Below are positions 52,917 to 63,761 of a DNA stretch of 64,000 nucleotides, piece after piece; the first letter of the stretch is position 1; the number at the start of each line of letters is the position of its first letter. The stretch covers positions 62,001 to 126,000 of the forward strand of contig WHVA01000312.1 of the NCBI GenBank assembly GCA_015179125.1. Direction: 5' to 3'. The notes under the pieces were generated by a model. It was not told the origin of the DNA, ran no database searches, and saw only the letters and a list, made by a program, of their open reading frames with translations. The DNA is from Gautieria morchelliformis (Eukaryota; Basidiomycota; Agaricomycetes; Gomphales; Gomphaceae). The translations under genes were made by a program, and so were the position numbers.

Positions 52917-55900
52917 TGTTGGGTGCATTTATGCTCCTGCACCAAAATCAAGCATAATATATCCAATTTGTTGTGTGGCCTTCCAATTTCTTCTCACATT
53001 GCTCTTGTATTATGCATCCATTTCTCTGGTTATTTTCGAAATTTTCCACTCATTTCTTATCTCTCTATTTCATCTTGTTATTCCTACTTTCACAAGCGGC
53101 TGCACCCAGCGGAGTCTGAAATGACTTCGACGCGCGAGCTCTTGGGCGCTAAAGGGCCGGGTAGTAGTACATGCGCAGTGGAACACATTTCCCCCTCTCT
53201 CAGTGACCACTAAATTCACTGAGAGAGGCAAGTAAATTAGTCTAGTAGTCTTTGCATTTATTGACCTAGAAATCCTCTATAGTGAATTGATTTCTAGGTA
53301 GTGTATAATATATTTACAGTGACCACTAAATTCACTGAGAGAGTGAATTGATTTCTAGTCTATTCTTTTGAATAACAAGTCCATACCTACTGCCTATAAT
53401 TCCTGTCCTCAACAGGGTTATGGGCCCCGGAGACACTTCTGAGAAGCTGTTGGGTGTTGAGAAGCTTGCTACTGATGGAAGTAATTGGCCATTGTGGCGA
53501 GCCACTCTCATCAGCTATTTCGAGTCCAAAAATTTGCTCAAGCATGTAGAAGGGAGAGTCACTCGACCTCCTGATCCTCCAGTCATGCCCCCAGGCCATA
53601 TTCTAACAGAAGCTGAGGAAACTCAGATGGATAAGGCCGAGGAGAAGCTGGAGAGATACCTTGCTAGAGAAGGACAAGCCAAGACCCAAATCATCGTCTC
53701 AGTGTCAGAGTCATTAGCCCTGATGCTACAGAAGCAGAAGACAGCAAAAGAGACTTGGGATGCACTGGTCAATGAAATGACCAAAAAGCCCAAGATGGTC
53801 CTCACCAGCCTGCAGAGACAACTCCGCAGTATGAGATGTCCTGAGGATGGAGACTTGAGAGATCACTTGGACAAGGCCCAAGACCTATATGCTCGTCTTA
53901 ATGAGATGGGAGCTAGAGTTTCTGAAGAAGAATTCATGGACATAATCCTTGCGTCACTTCCACCATCCTATGAGGCAGTCATGAATGCCCTTACAACTTC
54001 GCTTGAAGAATGCGGGATGCCATTGGTCCCTGATAATATTATTAGGGTACTAAAGGCTCAGTATGACAGGAAGAAAACACTCCCGCAAGAAGAGCAGGTG
54101 TTTATTGGTTCATCTACTAAGAAGGACCAGAAGGGGCAGAAGGCGCATGTATGCACCAACTGCAAAAAGCCTGGACATTCCATCGAAAATTGCTGGGCTA
54201 AAGGAGGTGGTAAAGAAGGTCAAGGACCACGTCAGAAGAAGAAAGCCAAAGACAAGAAGAAGAAGAAGGGTAAAGCAAAAGCGAATGTTGCCGAAGAAGA
54301 GTCTACTTCTGAGGAAAGTGGTGATGGGCATCTTGCCTTCACCAATTTCGACGAGTGCTCTAATTTCAATTTGAGCACATCCTCAGGAGTTATAGTCATA
54401 CTCGACACCGGAACGACATCGCATATGACTCCTCACAAAAATTTATTGAGGAACTACTGTCAATTCTCACAGCCGAGGACTATCCGAGCAGCCAACAAAG
54501 GTACCTTTGATGCCTTCGGCTCAGGACTGCTCGTATTATCCAATAAGGTTGGAGATAGAACAGTAGAAGTCACGTTGCAAGATACATACTATGCACCCAA
54601 AATTGCTGCTACCCTCGTCTCGATCGGTCGGTGCGATGATGCTGGCTACGACATTCGACTCGGTGGCCAGAAATGCACAATATCTAATGCTGCTGGAAAA
54701 GTATTGATGCAAGCACCGAAAGTCAATGGCTTATATCGACTAGACCTCCAGTCACCAAGTGCTCAAGCCCATATGTGTTTATCTGCCATGGAAATTCATC
54801 AAAAGATGGGGCACATCTCGCAGAAGTCCCTACAACATCTATTAAATCATGGCATGATATTGGGCATTGAACTGAGCTCCACAGGCGATAGAATTGTCTG
54901 TGATGCGTGTATTCAGGCCAAGATTGCGCGCAAACCTCTTCCTCGAGAACCCAGAGACCGAACATCAAAATTCGGTGACAGAATTTATTCTGATGTCTGG
55001 GGACCTGCAAGACACCTCACGATCGATAAGAAGTCATATTATGTCTCCTTTATCGATGACTACTCAAGAGAATCGGTGATCTATCTCATGGCGAACAAAT
55101 CAGAAGCATTCTCAAAGTACAAGCTCTACGAGGCTTTAATGCTTCGACAGAGAAATGTGCACATCAAGGCACTTGTTTCTGATCGAGGGGGCGAGTATAC
55201 GAGCTCTGAATTCGAACAGCATCTAGCCAAACAAGGCACGAAGCATCAGTTGACGGTACACGACACACCAGAGTCCAATGGTGTTGCGGAACGCCTGAAC
55301 CGAACTCTCACTGAGAGAACTCGTGCCATGCTGCTAGAATCAGGCCTTCCTAAGATATTATGGGGCTATGCGATACAGCATGCCAATTATCTTAGGAACA
55401 GGACGCATACAAGAGCTCTACCAGATAAAACGCCCTACGAGATGATTCACCATGAAAAACCGAATCTCAAAGACATTCACGCGTGGGGAACTGAAATTTA
55501 CGTTAAAATCACTCAGGGAGATAAATTGGCAGCTCGTGCCAAGAGAGCTCGGTGGATAGGAATTTCTGCGCAGAGCCATGGTCATTATGTTTATTGGCCT
55601 GACTCGCACAAAGTTTCTGTCGAGCGGAACGTTGTCTTTGATTCAGAAATGAAGAAGGGAAAGGTCCCAATCATTTCTATTGAGGAATCCAAGCTACCTA
55701 CGTCTAAAGAAGAGAAGAAGGCCATTCCGGCATCAGCGCCTGTGCCCAGTCGCTTAGTCAGCGAAGAGGCAAAGATCGAAGAAATTGATGAAAGTGCACC
55801 GGAAGAATATCTTGAAAAGCTGCAACCTATTCAGGGAGTTGATGACAGACCTAGAGAAGCTGAACCGATAAGGAGAAGCGAAAGGATCCGTCAACAACAA

Positions 55901-58175
55901 GTGCAGCCGGCCCCATCAGGTCCCGTGACAAGATCTCAAACTCAGAGACAAACTGGCGCACATATGACTACGCTAGCTTATGAGGACGTTGAGGACCATA
56001 AAGAAGTTTTATTCGACCAAGAATTATCCTCCGAGATTGATGGCATCAGTAGCTATGAGTGTGCCATCAGTGCGTTTCTAACCGACGGTCAAAACAATAA
56101 CAAGGCGCCGGATTTGAGTCAAATTGAACCTAGCAATGCAGACGAAGCTCTGAATAATCCTATGTGGAAGAAATCAATGGACAAAGAGTATGAGGCCCTA
56201 ATCGACAAGGGAGTGTGGGAAAGAACCAAACCACCTCCTGGAGCCAACATTGTCGGCAACAAATGGGTCTACCTTTGGAAGCGTAATCCAGAAGGGAAAC
56301 CAATAGTACCTAAATCGAGAATGGTCGCCCAAGGCTTCACGCAGAAGTTTGGAATCGACTATGATGAGACATACTCACCTGTTGCTCGGTTATCCTCCCT
56401 ACGGATCATATGCGCCATTGCTGCTAGGAATGACTGGCCTATTCATCAAATGGACGTGGACTATGCATACCTCAATGCTACGTTGCCCGAACCTATTTAC
56501 ATGAAGCAGCCGTATGGATATGAGTCAGGAGACAAAGGCGAAGTGCTACTTTTGAAGAAAGCACTCTACGGCCTCAAGCAATCTGGAAGAGAATGGTACA
56601 AACGTCTAAGTGGTGAATTCCACAAGTTAGGATTCACTACATCAGCCACAGACGGGGCTGTATTTTATAGACGTGGCGGAAAGGGGCATGTGATCATTGC
56701 AACAGCTGTGGACGACCTTACCATCACAGCTGAGAATCAGTCAGTCCTGGACGAAGTCAAACGAGATCTTGCTCAGGTCTTCAGTATGAAAGATCTAGGC
56801 GAGATTCATTGGCTATTGAATCTCAAAATCGAAAGAGACTGGCAGAAGAAGACCATTGCAATTTCACAACCTGCATATATCGAGAAGATCATCAAAAAAT
56901 TTAATCTCGAAGATGCAAAGACTTATGCTACGCCTCTTGATCCAGCCGTAAAATTATCTAAAGACCAATGTCCTTCTACAGAGAGAGGCAAGAAAGCCAT
57001 GTCGAAATTTCCGTACAGACAAGCTATAGGATCACTGATGTGGGCAGCTGTAGCCACTCGACCTGACATTGCATTTGCGGTGTCATTGCTTTCGCAATTC
57101 CTCGAAAATCCAGGTGGCACACATTGGAATGCAGTCAAACGTGTCTTCAAATATTTGAAAGGCACGAAGCATTACAAGCTCACACTTGGAAGAAATCGAG
57201 ACGGCTTGATGGGGTATTCAGATGCGGATTGGGGTTCACAGAGTCATAGGCGTTCGTATTCGGCATACTTATTTCAGATTGATGGAGGCACTGTTTCATG
57301 GAGTTGCCAGAAACAGTCGATAGTAGCCCTCTCATCAACTGAAGCCGAATTCGTCGCCCTGACCCATGCGGGCAAAGAGGCTCTCTGGATGCGCCATTTT
57401 ATTTCTGAAATATTCCAACCACTGAACAGACCCATCCAAGTTTATTCAGACAATCAATCAGCCATTGCCATCACGTATGGCACCCAACAACACACGAGAA
57501 CCAAGCATTTCGACATCCGATTATATTTCCTTCGAGATATAATCAAAAATCAACAAGCCAAGCTCGTTTATTTGCCAACCGAACAAATGTTGGCAGATAT
57601 CCTCACTAAAGGACTTCCTAGTCCTAGAGTGAAGATTCTCAACGAGCAAATCGGAATATATTAAGCTTGAGGGGGCGTGTTGGGTGCATTTATGCTCCTG
57701 CACCAAAATCAAGCATAATATATCCAATTTGTTGTGTGGCCTTCCAATTTCTTCTCACATTGCTCTTGTATTATGCATCCATTTCTCTGGTTATTTTCGA
57801 AATTTTCCACTCATTTCTTATCTCTCTATTTCATCTTGTTATTCCTACTTTCACAAGCGGCTGCACCCAGCGGAGTCTGAAATGACTTCGACGCGCGAGC
57901 TCTTGGGCGCTAAAGGGCCGGGTAGTAGTACATGCGCAGTGGAACACATTTCCCCCTCTCTCAGTGACCACTAAATTCACTGAGAGAGGCAAGTAAATTA
58001 GTCTAGTAGTCTTTGCATTTATTGACCTAGAAATCCTCTATAGTGAATTGATTTCTAGGTAGTGTATAATATATTTACAGTGACCACTAAATTCACTGAG
58101 AGAGTGAATTGATTTCTAGTCTATTCTTTTGAATAACAAGTCCATACCTACTGCCTATAATTCCTGTCCTCAACA
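52917..58175 (+). mobile_element. Whole, young Ty1/Copia retrotransposon
   Basis: The 5' LTR is 52917-53414 and the 3' LTR 57678-58175, each 498 bp, TGTTGGGTGC to CCTCAACA. I found no difference between them by eye. The flanks are TGACC on both sides (52912-52916 and 58176-58180), a perfect 5-bp target duplication. One uninterrupted gag-pol frame lies between, with a GAGGGGG purine tract just before the 3' LTR. LTR identity implies a very recent insertion. It looks whole. A ~90-bp LTR scrap of the same family lies at 2161, so the family has been active over a long time. Confidence 0.95.
53420..57664 (+). CDS. Copia Gag-Pol polyprotein, 1414 aa
   Basis: Order of domains: UBN2-type Gag (~20-230); CCHC knuckle CTNCKKPGHSIENC (~250); a Lys-rich stretch; aspartic protease DTGTTSHM (~330); pre-integrase zinc region (HQKMGHISQKSL, CDACIQAK); integrase catalytic core (SDVWGP, VSDRGGEYTS, PESNGVAERLNRT); Copia reverse transcriptase (GNKWVYLWKRNPEG, QMDVDYAYLNATL, TAVDDLTI) and RNase H (GYSDADWGS, LSSTEAEFVAL, YSDNQSAIAI). 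The reverse-transcriptase box reads AVDD where Copia usually has YVDD. The frame opens 6 bases after the 5' LTR and closes 13 bases before the 3' LTR, so the element carries essentially no spare sequence. Gag and Pol are made as one frame, as in many Copia elements. Confidence 0.95.
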   Translation: MGPGDTSEKLLGVEKLATDGSNWPLWRATLISYFESKNLLKHVEGRVTRPPDPPVMPPGHILTEAEETQMDKAEEKLERYLAREGQAKTQIIVSVSESLALMLQKQKTAKETWDALVNEMTKKPKMVLTSLQRQLRSMRCPEDGDLRDHLDKAQDLYARLNEMGARVSEEEFMDIILASLPPSYEAVMNALTTSLEECGMPLVPDNIIRVLKAQYDRKKTLPQEEQVFIGSSTKKDQKGQKAHVCTNCKKPGHSIENCWAKGGGKEGQGPRQKKKAKDKKKKKGKAKANVAEEESTSEESGDGHLAFTNFDECSNFNLSTSSGVIVILDTGTTSHMTPHKNLLRNYCQFSQPRTIRAANKGTFDAFGSGLLVLSNKVGDRTVEVTLQDTYYAPKIAATLVSIGRCDDAGYDIRLGGQKCTISNAAGKVLMQAPKVNGLYRLDLQSPSAQAHMCLSAMEIHQKMGHISQKSLQHLLNHGMILGIELSSTGDRIVCDACIQAKIARKPLPREPRDRTSKFGDRIYSDVWGPARHLTIDKKSYYVSFIDDYSRESVIYLMANKSEAFSKYKLYEALMLRQRNVHIKALVSDRGGEYTSSEFEQHLAKQGTKHQLTVHDTPESNGVAERLNRTLTERTRAMLLESGLPKILWGYAIQHANYLRNRTHTRALPDKTPYEMIHHEKPNLKDIHAWGTEIYVKITQGDKLAARAKRARWIGISAQSHGHYVYWPDSHKVSVERNVVFDSEMKKGKVPIISIEESKLPTSKEEKKAIPASAPVPSRLVSEEAKIEEIDESAPEEYLEKLQPIQGVDDRPREAEPIRRSERIRQQQVQPAPSGPVTRSQTQRQTGAHMTTLAYEDVEDHKEVLFDQELSSEIDGISSYECAISAFLTDGQNNNKAPDLSQIEPSNADEALNNPMWKKSMDKEYEALIDKGVWERTKPPPGANIVGNKWVYLWKRNPEGKPIVPKSRMVAQGFTQKFGIDYDETYSPVARLSSLRIICAIAARNDWPIHQMDVDYAYLNATLPEPIYMKQPYGYESGDKGEVLLLKKALYGLKQSGREWYKRLSGEFHKLGFTTSATDGAVFYRRGGKGHVIIATAVDDLTITAENQSVLDEVKRDLAQVFSMKDLGEIHWLLNLKIERDWQKKTIAISQPAYIEKIIKKFNLEDAKTYATPLDPAVKLSKDQCPSTERGKKAMSKFPYRQAIGSLMWAAVATRPDIAFAVSLLSQFLENPGGTHWNAVKRVFKYLKGTKHYKLTLGRNRDGLMGYSDADWGSQSHRRSYSAYLFQIDGGTVSWSCQKQSIVALSSTEAEFVALTHAGKEALWMRHFISEIFQPLNRPIQVYSDNQSAIAITYGTQQHTRTKHFDIRLYFLRDIIKNQQAKLVYLPTEQMLADILTKGLPSPRVKILNEQIGIY

Positions 58176-58299
58176 TGACCGGACGCTCGCGTCACTCGCG
58201 GCTTGTGCGCCCGTGGTCACCCACAAATCTGGTCAGGTGGCTCCTTCAGACTCAGCCTCTGAGTTTGAAAAGCCTAGTCATTTGCTTGTACAGCCTCAA

Positions 58300-58522
58300 T
58301 GACTCAACTGACTCATGCACACCCTGGTGAGTCACATGCACATGACTCACCCAAGCTGTCATGAATCACATGGGCCCAATTAATGACTCATTCCTGACAA
58401 ATCAAGCCCTGATTGGTGGAAAACCTAGTGGAGTCACCAGTAGGAGTCATTTTCAGTCACTGTGAGTCATTATGAGTCAGACAGAACCTTCCCACACCTT
58501 CTGAAAGCTTCTTCGTGACTCA
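58300..58522. promoter_or_regulatory. Cluster of eight TGACTCA/TGAGTCA sites
   Basis: Eight perfect copies of the bZIP site TGA(C/G)TCA lie in 223 bp, the first at 58300-58306 and 58309-58315, the last at 58516-58522. Several one-base variants lie between them. This is the established recognition site of Gcn4/AP-1 type factors. A TATAAAAGG box follows at 58585. I infer a promoter responding to a bZIP regulator; its transcript is not identified. Confidence 0.6.
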
Positions 58523-58584
58523 TTCCCCCATTCCATTAATAGATAGAAGGTCCTACCGCTTAGTTAAGCGCCTGTACAATACAA

Positions 58585-58593
58585 TATAAAAGG
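58585..58593 (+). promoter_or_regulatory. TATA box after the TGACTCA cluster
   Basis: TATAAAAGG lies 63 bp after the last bZIP site, a usual arrangement for an upstream activating region and core promoter reading to the right. No long frame follows. Confidence 0.5.
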
Positions 58594-60524
58594 AGGCCCT
58601 TTTTGACTGCCTTTCATCAGCCAATCTACCCATCTTCTATCCTACATGTGACCTCATGTGACTTGCATCTTACTAAGCTGCTAATCCCAGCTAGGGTTAT
58701 TCACTTACTTTAGTGTCTAATTCCTTGTTAATAGTTACTTTACTGCTTAGCCACATGGACTAATCCTCCGGGTGTAATTCTACAGAGTGAGTCTGTCAAT
58801 TGAAAGTCTTGCCATTCGCACTCCAATACCTGAGACGATCTAGTCAGTCGATTTTCCTGATTAGAGACTTTCACAAGTTGCTTTGTTCACAAAACTCATC
58901 CCTCGTTTTATTGCTGTGCGCTGGTAGATTATCAGGGCAGTCCATTTATAAACTCGCCTGCTAAGTACATTCCTTTATATTTTGGAATACGCTTGGACCC
59001 CGATAGTGTCCTTGAACCTACAGTCTTTTAGTTTATTGTTCAGTGCTGCTAAGAAACACATTGCCTTCCATCTGTATTAACTTGGACTAGTTCTTACGTG
59101 GATTGCAACCAAGGTACAAATATTAAATTATTTCCGGAGTTGTGCTGCAGCATTGTGTAATATTCTTTGAGTCTCGTAAACGACATGTTCTGATAGATTG
59201 AAGTGTTAGCAATAACACCAAAGTCTTGAAGGGTTCCAAAACAGAGTCTAACCCTGTGGAATGGGGCAATCAATCCTTGGGTGGGGGTGCGGGTGTGAGC
59301 GAGGGAGCAGGAGTAAGGTGAGCTTCAAATAGCGCTGTGGAGTTACATAATTCTCCCTCTCATAACACCCTACCACCTGTCATAAAAGATGCTAGTAAGC
59401 CTATCACCACCACTACAACATAGCCCAAACATCCAACCACCGCATATATGCTACCCCACGTCGCCTACACACCCCTACTCACAACAACCATACCCATCCG
59501 AGCCCACAAATGTCCGCACGACACATCCTGACGTCTCCATCACCCTGCCAACTTGACCCTGATCCAGTACCCACGGATCCACCCCAGTCTGAGACAAAGC
59601 CCGAGCCTGAGGCGTGCTGATCCACAGAGAGACTAGATGTTTAGCGACTCATTTACATTCCTTCCATATTCCTTTCTATCCTTTCTAACTACACTCCACA
59701 TTTCTGATACACATGACTATCTACATTCCCTCTCATTCAATAGACAAGCCTCTTAGTTACCGCTGCATCCAGACCACCGTTCCCTCGAGTCCAGACGTTC
59801 GGGTCGACCCATACATCACTCCTCCGCTCTTCGCACCACAGCACATCCTGTAGCTAGATAAATACCTCAGCTTGTACATCCAAAGTCCCCAGTCAATTAG
59901 AACTCACCTTTCGAAGCTATTTGGAATCTTGCAACGCACAACCTTGTGCAGTTATCACTGAAGGGAATACACACATTGTGTTCTCCCTATCTATCTGTTT
60001 TTACACTCAGACTCGATTCGACTTTGAGTAGAAGTCTGAATCTTACTCTCAATCCACTCTACTACCAACAGTTCTTAGTCTTTCATGCCACCACTATCCA
60101 TGAGGACACAACAGTTTTATTTTGAGGGGATTATGGTGGACACATCTTGCCAGGGTTCAGAGTCCCTATGCCTCCCTATGCACTATATGCACCTTATAAA
60201 GTGTCTCATTAATTTTAGAGATACCATCTTGCATCCCAATATTGGGCCTCAAAGAGTTCAGATACTAAGGTCAATGTCCAATTAGTATCTGACTGAGTCA
60301 CAGATGTGCAGTACACATTGCACATGAGCCTGCTTGAATCTGCTGCTGTGACCTTTTCACAATATCTTTCAAATGCTGTCAGACTCTCAGCCTGACCCAA
60401 TTTGCCTCAAAGCACATGTTACTGTGAGAAAACTCAACAATCTTCTCTCTTGGTTCTATTACCAGTAAGAGTTTTCTGCTCAGTAGGACTAGGCTGATAT
60501 AGTGTATAAGATACAGGCAAGTTG

Positions 60525-60880
60525 TGTTATGTATCGGAAATCCTGGAGAACGGAACTAAAAGGACAGTGGCTTCAACTTATGTGTTGTGCCCCAATGAAC
60601 TATTGTCCTAGGTATTTCGGTATTGATTATTGGAGAGTGGAAGAAGCAGAGGTAGGGAGGGTTCAGGAGTTGAGCTTAGTCGAATGGGTCAGGGGTCAGA
60701 AGTCAGAGAATGGAGGTCGGAAAAGGCGGAAGATAGAGTATCATAAGGCAGAGAGAGATGGAGGACTTGCAAGACTCACTGTGCTAAGAACAGGAGACAA
60801 TGCGAGGGGATTCACATATCAAAGTTGATTATATGATTGCAGAAACAAAGAGCATACATGGGGGGGTTTTATACAAGTAA
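60525..60880 (-). mobile_element. LTR fragment, inverted
   Basis: The reverse complement matches the 3' half of the LTR at 40085-41007: ends TGTTATGTATCGG, with AACACATAAGTTGAAGCC, and TATAAAACCCCCCCATGTATG at about 60875-60855. The other LTR end is missing. It lies directly before the LINE at 60.9 kb. Confidence 0.7.
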
Positions 60881-61122
60881 TTGGATCAACAAGTAATGGG
60901 AAAAACCTGCTCACGCTAATCACCACACCCAAAAAACTCAAAACCATTTTCCTCTACACACACACAACCCACATCCTCAGGAAGCATCGCAGCAGCACTG
61001 CGGCAACAGCATCCACACTTCCACAAAAAGAAGCAGAGCAAAAAACACATGCCGCCGAGCACAGACCCCCCCCCCCCCCACCCACCACATCACAGCCCAG
61101 AACGTGAACCAGCAGCCACCAA

Positions 61123-63640
61123 GTGAGCAATAGGACCAGATCTGACCTCCTGGCGGAACCTGGAGCGAGTGTCCGCAACCAAGACCAGGCCAGACATTTC
61201 CTAGACCAAAACGGCTTCATAGCGAAGGATGACGCGGCGTCATTAGAGAAGCTAAGTTACATAATGCTGTCCCTAGCTCACAGCACGTCAGGAAAACCAC
61301 TACGGGAAGGGATAAGATCAGTCTCTATTCTCATGCTGGAAGAGGCAAAAAAAAATGCCAGTAGCGCCGTCCTGCAACATATCTAGAATCAGCTAGACCT
61401 GGCTTTCACCAAAATGGACGTGACGCTGGAAGTGATCAAGAGCACAACAGAAGTAGCCAAAGCCACTGCGGAGGAAGCCCACCAACAGGTGGAAGACTCA
61501 TACAGCAGACAAGTGCGCACAGGAGAGGAAGTGGGTGGAGATGCAGTGGCCGCCACATACGCAGCAGCGCTCAAGGGCAACGTACCATTCTCCCACCCAA
61601 ACAACCTAGCGAAAGCCAAGGCCAAGGAGAGACAGATACTAGTAGACAGAGACCCAGAAGCAGCACGCAACACCTTGAGCAAGCTAACAGAACAAGAGTT
61701 GGTGACCAAGGCAAACGAAGCGATTGCACAGATTGAAGAATCACGCAGCGAATCCGAAATCCGGTTCCTGAGGGCCAAGAAACTCACGAACAGTGGCATC
61801 GTTTTTGAGCTAAACAACGTAGCGGTGGCCAGGTGGATGCAAGCCCACAAGAAGACATTCTTGGACAAGTTCAGCGGAACCACTATAATTAAAGATAGAG
61901 CAGTATCAGTCGTAGTTGAATATGTTCCGATCAGCCACTCACCAGATGCGTTAGCAGAAATCAAAAAGATTGAACGAGACTCAAGACTCCCACCCGATAC
62001 CTTGATATCCACCCGATGGATAAAACCAGTCCAACGCCAAACGGAAGGTCAGAGAACGGCCCACGTAATAGCCAAGTTCACAACAGTTGAGGCTGCGAAC
62101 CAAAGCATCAGAGAGGGGCTCATAATCGCAGGCAAAAGAGTGTGGGCCAGGAGAATGAAACGCAAACCACAAAGATGTCTGAAATGCCAAAGGCACAACA
62201 CTGTCAAGATTGGTTTTTAGGCGTTAATATCATGTATTAGTGAACACAGCGAATGCCCGAATAACTTGTGCGAATAAGTATGCCGTTCGGCGAATAGGTG
62301 AACCGATGGACGTTTCACGAAACAAAGGGGTTGCCCAAATGGGGCTCGCCCTGTCTACAGTCGTAGCGAAATATCTCGCAGTACTTGACGACGCAACATG
62401 CAAGATATTGCGGAAGGGCTGTCTAAGTTTCGATGGTCCCTTCGCTGGCGAAGGTGCTCCTTAGGAGCCCTTTGCCAACAGTGCAGAGAGTAGTTCGAAG
62501 GCTAAGGTAACGAAGGTGAAGTATGAGAACTCACCAGTGATGCCTAAGTCCTTAGCTGGTCGAAGATAGAAATCTTCAAGGAAGGGCTCAAGACGATAAT
62601 CACAGCGAGGTCAAGTTTGCACAAGATGGACGACGTATGATAATTGAACTGGAGAATATACATGCGAATGTAAACTACTTATATCGAATGCTCGTAAGGT
62701 ATCAGCGAATAGGAAAGAGGCCGTCACGAGTCAGGGTTGGATAGGGGTGGGCAGTCATGATACTAAGGAGATGGAATAAACATACAATAGAGTGAGGGAA
62801 GAATGCGAGCATGAAATGACGGGGAGTAAAGGGGCGAAAGCACTTATGGACAAAACCATGTCTTGGGACCCGCATACACGCTACCCTGCACGGACTCTTG
62901 GTCTACTGGGTTGATCACGCACGACCTATAGGAGGGACGCCCTGCGAACACGCATTGGCCATACAAACACCCAATGGGGTTGGATTAAGAAGATGATGGG
63001 GCTAATGATGAACCATCATGCCGGGTGATTGGTATCGATCATATTTGATGGCATGCCTCCTGGCGAAATGCGTGAGTAGCGAATAGCGGTTCGGAGAATG
63101 GGGCGAACAGCGAGTAGAGTGGACGTGGGGAGGGAGTGGTCGGTGGGTGCGGCGAACTCTGGCGAAGATGCTAGGGAGTGACGAGGGGGAATATGGAGGT
63201 AGCGCGGTAGGAGAAATAAACCGGTCATGACAAACGCCTGACACATGGCCGCAGAGTGCAACAAGCCAAACAGATGCGGCACATGCGCGAAAGACCACAG
63301 AACAGCAGCTTGCGAGGAGACCGACCCCGACCGGTTCAGATGCGTCAACTGCAGTGCGACAGGGCACGCCTCCTGGGACAGAACATGCCCAAGCTTCACG
63401 GCGGCCTGCACAGTGATAGAAAGAGGAGACCCTGAGCATACATACAAATACTTCCCCAGCGACGATCCATGGACATGGGAACAACAGGGACACACGGGAG
63501 AAATGGCAGACGCGAGCGAATTGATCGCGAGAACAGGTGTCAGAAACAATGTGAATCCATACTTTACTGATGAGAGACCACCTAACAGGGGAAACAGAGA
63601 AACTACCAAGACACACGGTGAGGAGGCAACCCGCCGCTAG
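61123..63640 (+). pseudogene. LINE ORF1 (Gag-like, zinc knuckles), interrupted
   Basis: First block 61123-61386, then an in-frame TAG at 61384, then 61414-62201 in the same frame. This gives a helical N-terminal half (EVIKSTTEVAKATAEEA) and an RRM-like middle (SGIVFELNNVAVARWMQ), ending in the first knuckle half RCLKCQRHN. A solo LTR of ~1 kb follows. The second block (63245-63640) resumes with HMAAECNKPNRC, CGTCAKDHRTAAC and CVNCSATGHASWDRTCPSF, that is, further knuckles. At the right side of the LTR a TGA stands just before the His, possibly an old CGA. In live LINEs ORF1 protein binds element RNA. Confidence 0.8.
62202..63232 (-). mobile_element. Solo LTR (~1 kb) in the LINE zinc-knuckle region
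   Basis: Inverted copy of the LTR at 13176-14169: on the plus strand it runs TGTCAAGATTGG to CCGGTCATGACA. Flanks AACAC (62197-62201) and AACGC (63233-63237) form a 5-bp target duplication with one mismatch. Length is 1031 bp and no internal domain is present. The two copies have clearly diverged, so it is an old fossil. Confidence 0.8.
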
Positions 63641-63761
63641 GCCACAGTGACCAGGGGTGGACAAGCCTACCGACTAGACAAACGAGGCTCGACGACTACA
63701 ACATCAATGGAGACCAGAACACACACCACCAGAGAGCAGACAATGACAATCCACATCACCA

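Larger units (their letters stand above)
58176..60524. other. 2.3 kb without a recognised gene
   Basis: No coding region is recognised. It begins with the right-hand target duplication of the Copia element, followed by GGACGCTCGCGTCACTCGCG. The first part (58176 to about 59000) has promoter-like features (TGACTCA cluster, then TATA) with no frame behind it, and could be an LTR of another element. No second copy exists in the window to test this. Confidence 0.5.

Noticed and set aside
60954-61220. Minus-strand frame opposite the LINE leader
   Set aside because: Overlaps the LINE 5' end, is Val/Cys-rich from a CA-rich leader, and has no domain.
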